Shown: positions 62,424 to 64,000 of the stretch, piece by piece | Layout of the letters: every line of letters begins with the position of its first letter | Position numbering within the stretch: the stretch's first letter is position 1 | Notes under the pieces: generated by a model | What the model was told of the DNA's origin: nothing | The model's input: only the letters and a program-made list of their open reading frames with translations | Databases searched by the model: none | Source of the DNA: Perca fluviatilis | Taxonomy: Eukaryota; Chordata; Actinopteri; Perciformes; Percidae | Direction of reading: 5' to 3' | Assembly: GCF_010015445.1 (NCBI RefSeq) | Contig: NC_053126.1 | Span: 5,544,249 to 5,608,248 of the forward strand | DNA length: 64,000 nt | Made by a program: the position numbers and the translations under genes

Positions 62424-64000
<1,577 letters not shown>

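Overview
The window is nuclear DNA from a ray-finned fish, most likely a percomorph teleost. It has compact vertebrate genes with many small introns, very long (CA)n/(GT)n microsatellites, and dense small DNA transposons (hAT-like elements with 8-bp target duplications, TTAA-flanked MITEs, Tc1/mariner, Harbinger) plus tRNA-type SINEs. There is no prokaryotic, organellar or viral gene content. Six protein-coding genes were reconstructed exon by exon, and every splice phase was checked: top3a (-, 19 coding exons, 1075 codons), smcr8 (+, 3 coding exons, 931 codons), bud31 (-, 4 exons, 144 codons), pdap1 (+, 6 exons, 179 codons), shmt1 (+, 11 coding exons, 482 codons) and cpsf4 (+, 7 exons seen, last exon beyond the right edge).

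Layout: 1-6134 is repeat-rich DNA with no supported gene (CA satellite, several MITEs, a nested transposon stack with a SINE, and the likely top3a 3'UTR). 6135-23063 is top3a on the minus strand. 23064-24812 separates top3a and smcr8, which are head to head. smcr8 runs to 31977 and converges on bud31 (36549-38515, minus). bud31 and pdap1 (39146-43107) are head to head across about 630 bp that carries two perfect CRE palindromes. 43108-50040 holds transposons, the shmt1 promoter and its non-coding first exon. shmt1 coding runs 50041-57270, followed in the same direction by cpsf4 from 58576. A decayed Tc1/mariner copy runs into the right edge.

The genes are housekeeping. Top3a is a type IA topoisomerase for nuclear and mitochondrial decatenation. 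Smcr8 is a partner of C9orf72 and WDR41 in autophagy/lysosome control. Bud31 is a spliceosome component, Pdap1 a basic phosphoprotein, Shmt1 the cytosolic one-carbon enzyme, and Cpsf4 the CCCH zinc-finger subunit of the 3'-end processing complex. They are not an operon-like pathway. The order mixes a block like human 17p11.2 (TOP3A, SMCR8, SHMT1) with one like human 7q22.1 (PDAP1, BUD31, CPSF4); this comparison is from memory.

The most unusual points are: a GC-AG intron that hides the true last exon of top3a; an extreme Gly/Arg run in that protein; a 20-copy, 46-bp minisatellite carrying a TATATAAAAG box in each unit, born inside a TTAA MITE that exists with only three units in pdap1; (CA)n/(GT)n tracts abutting at least seven splice sites in four genes; and non-autonomous elements that carry pieces of coding sequence (helicase-like, BED finger). 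No wholly new system could be demonstrated from sequence reading alone.
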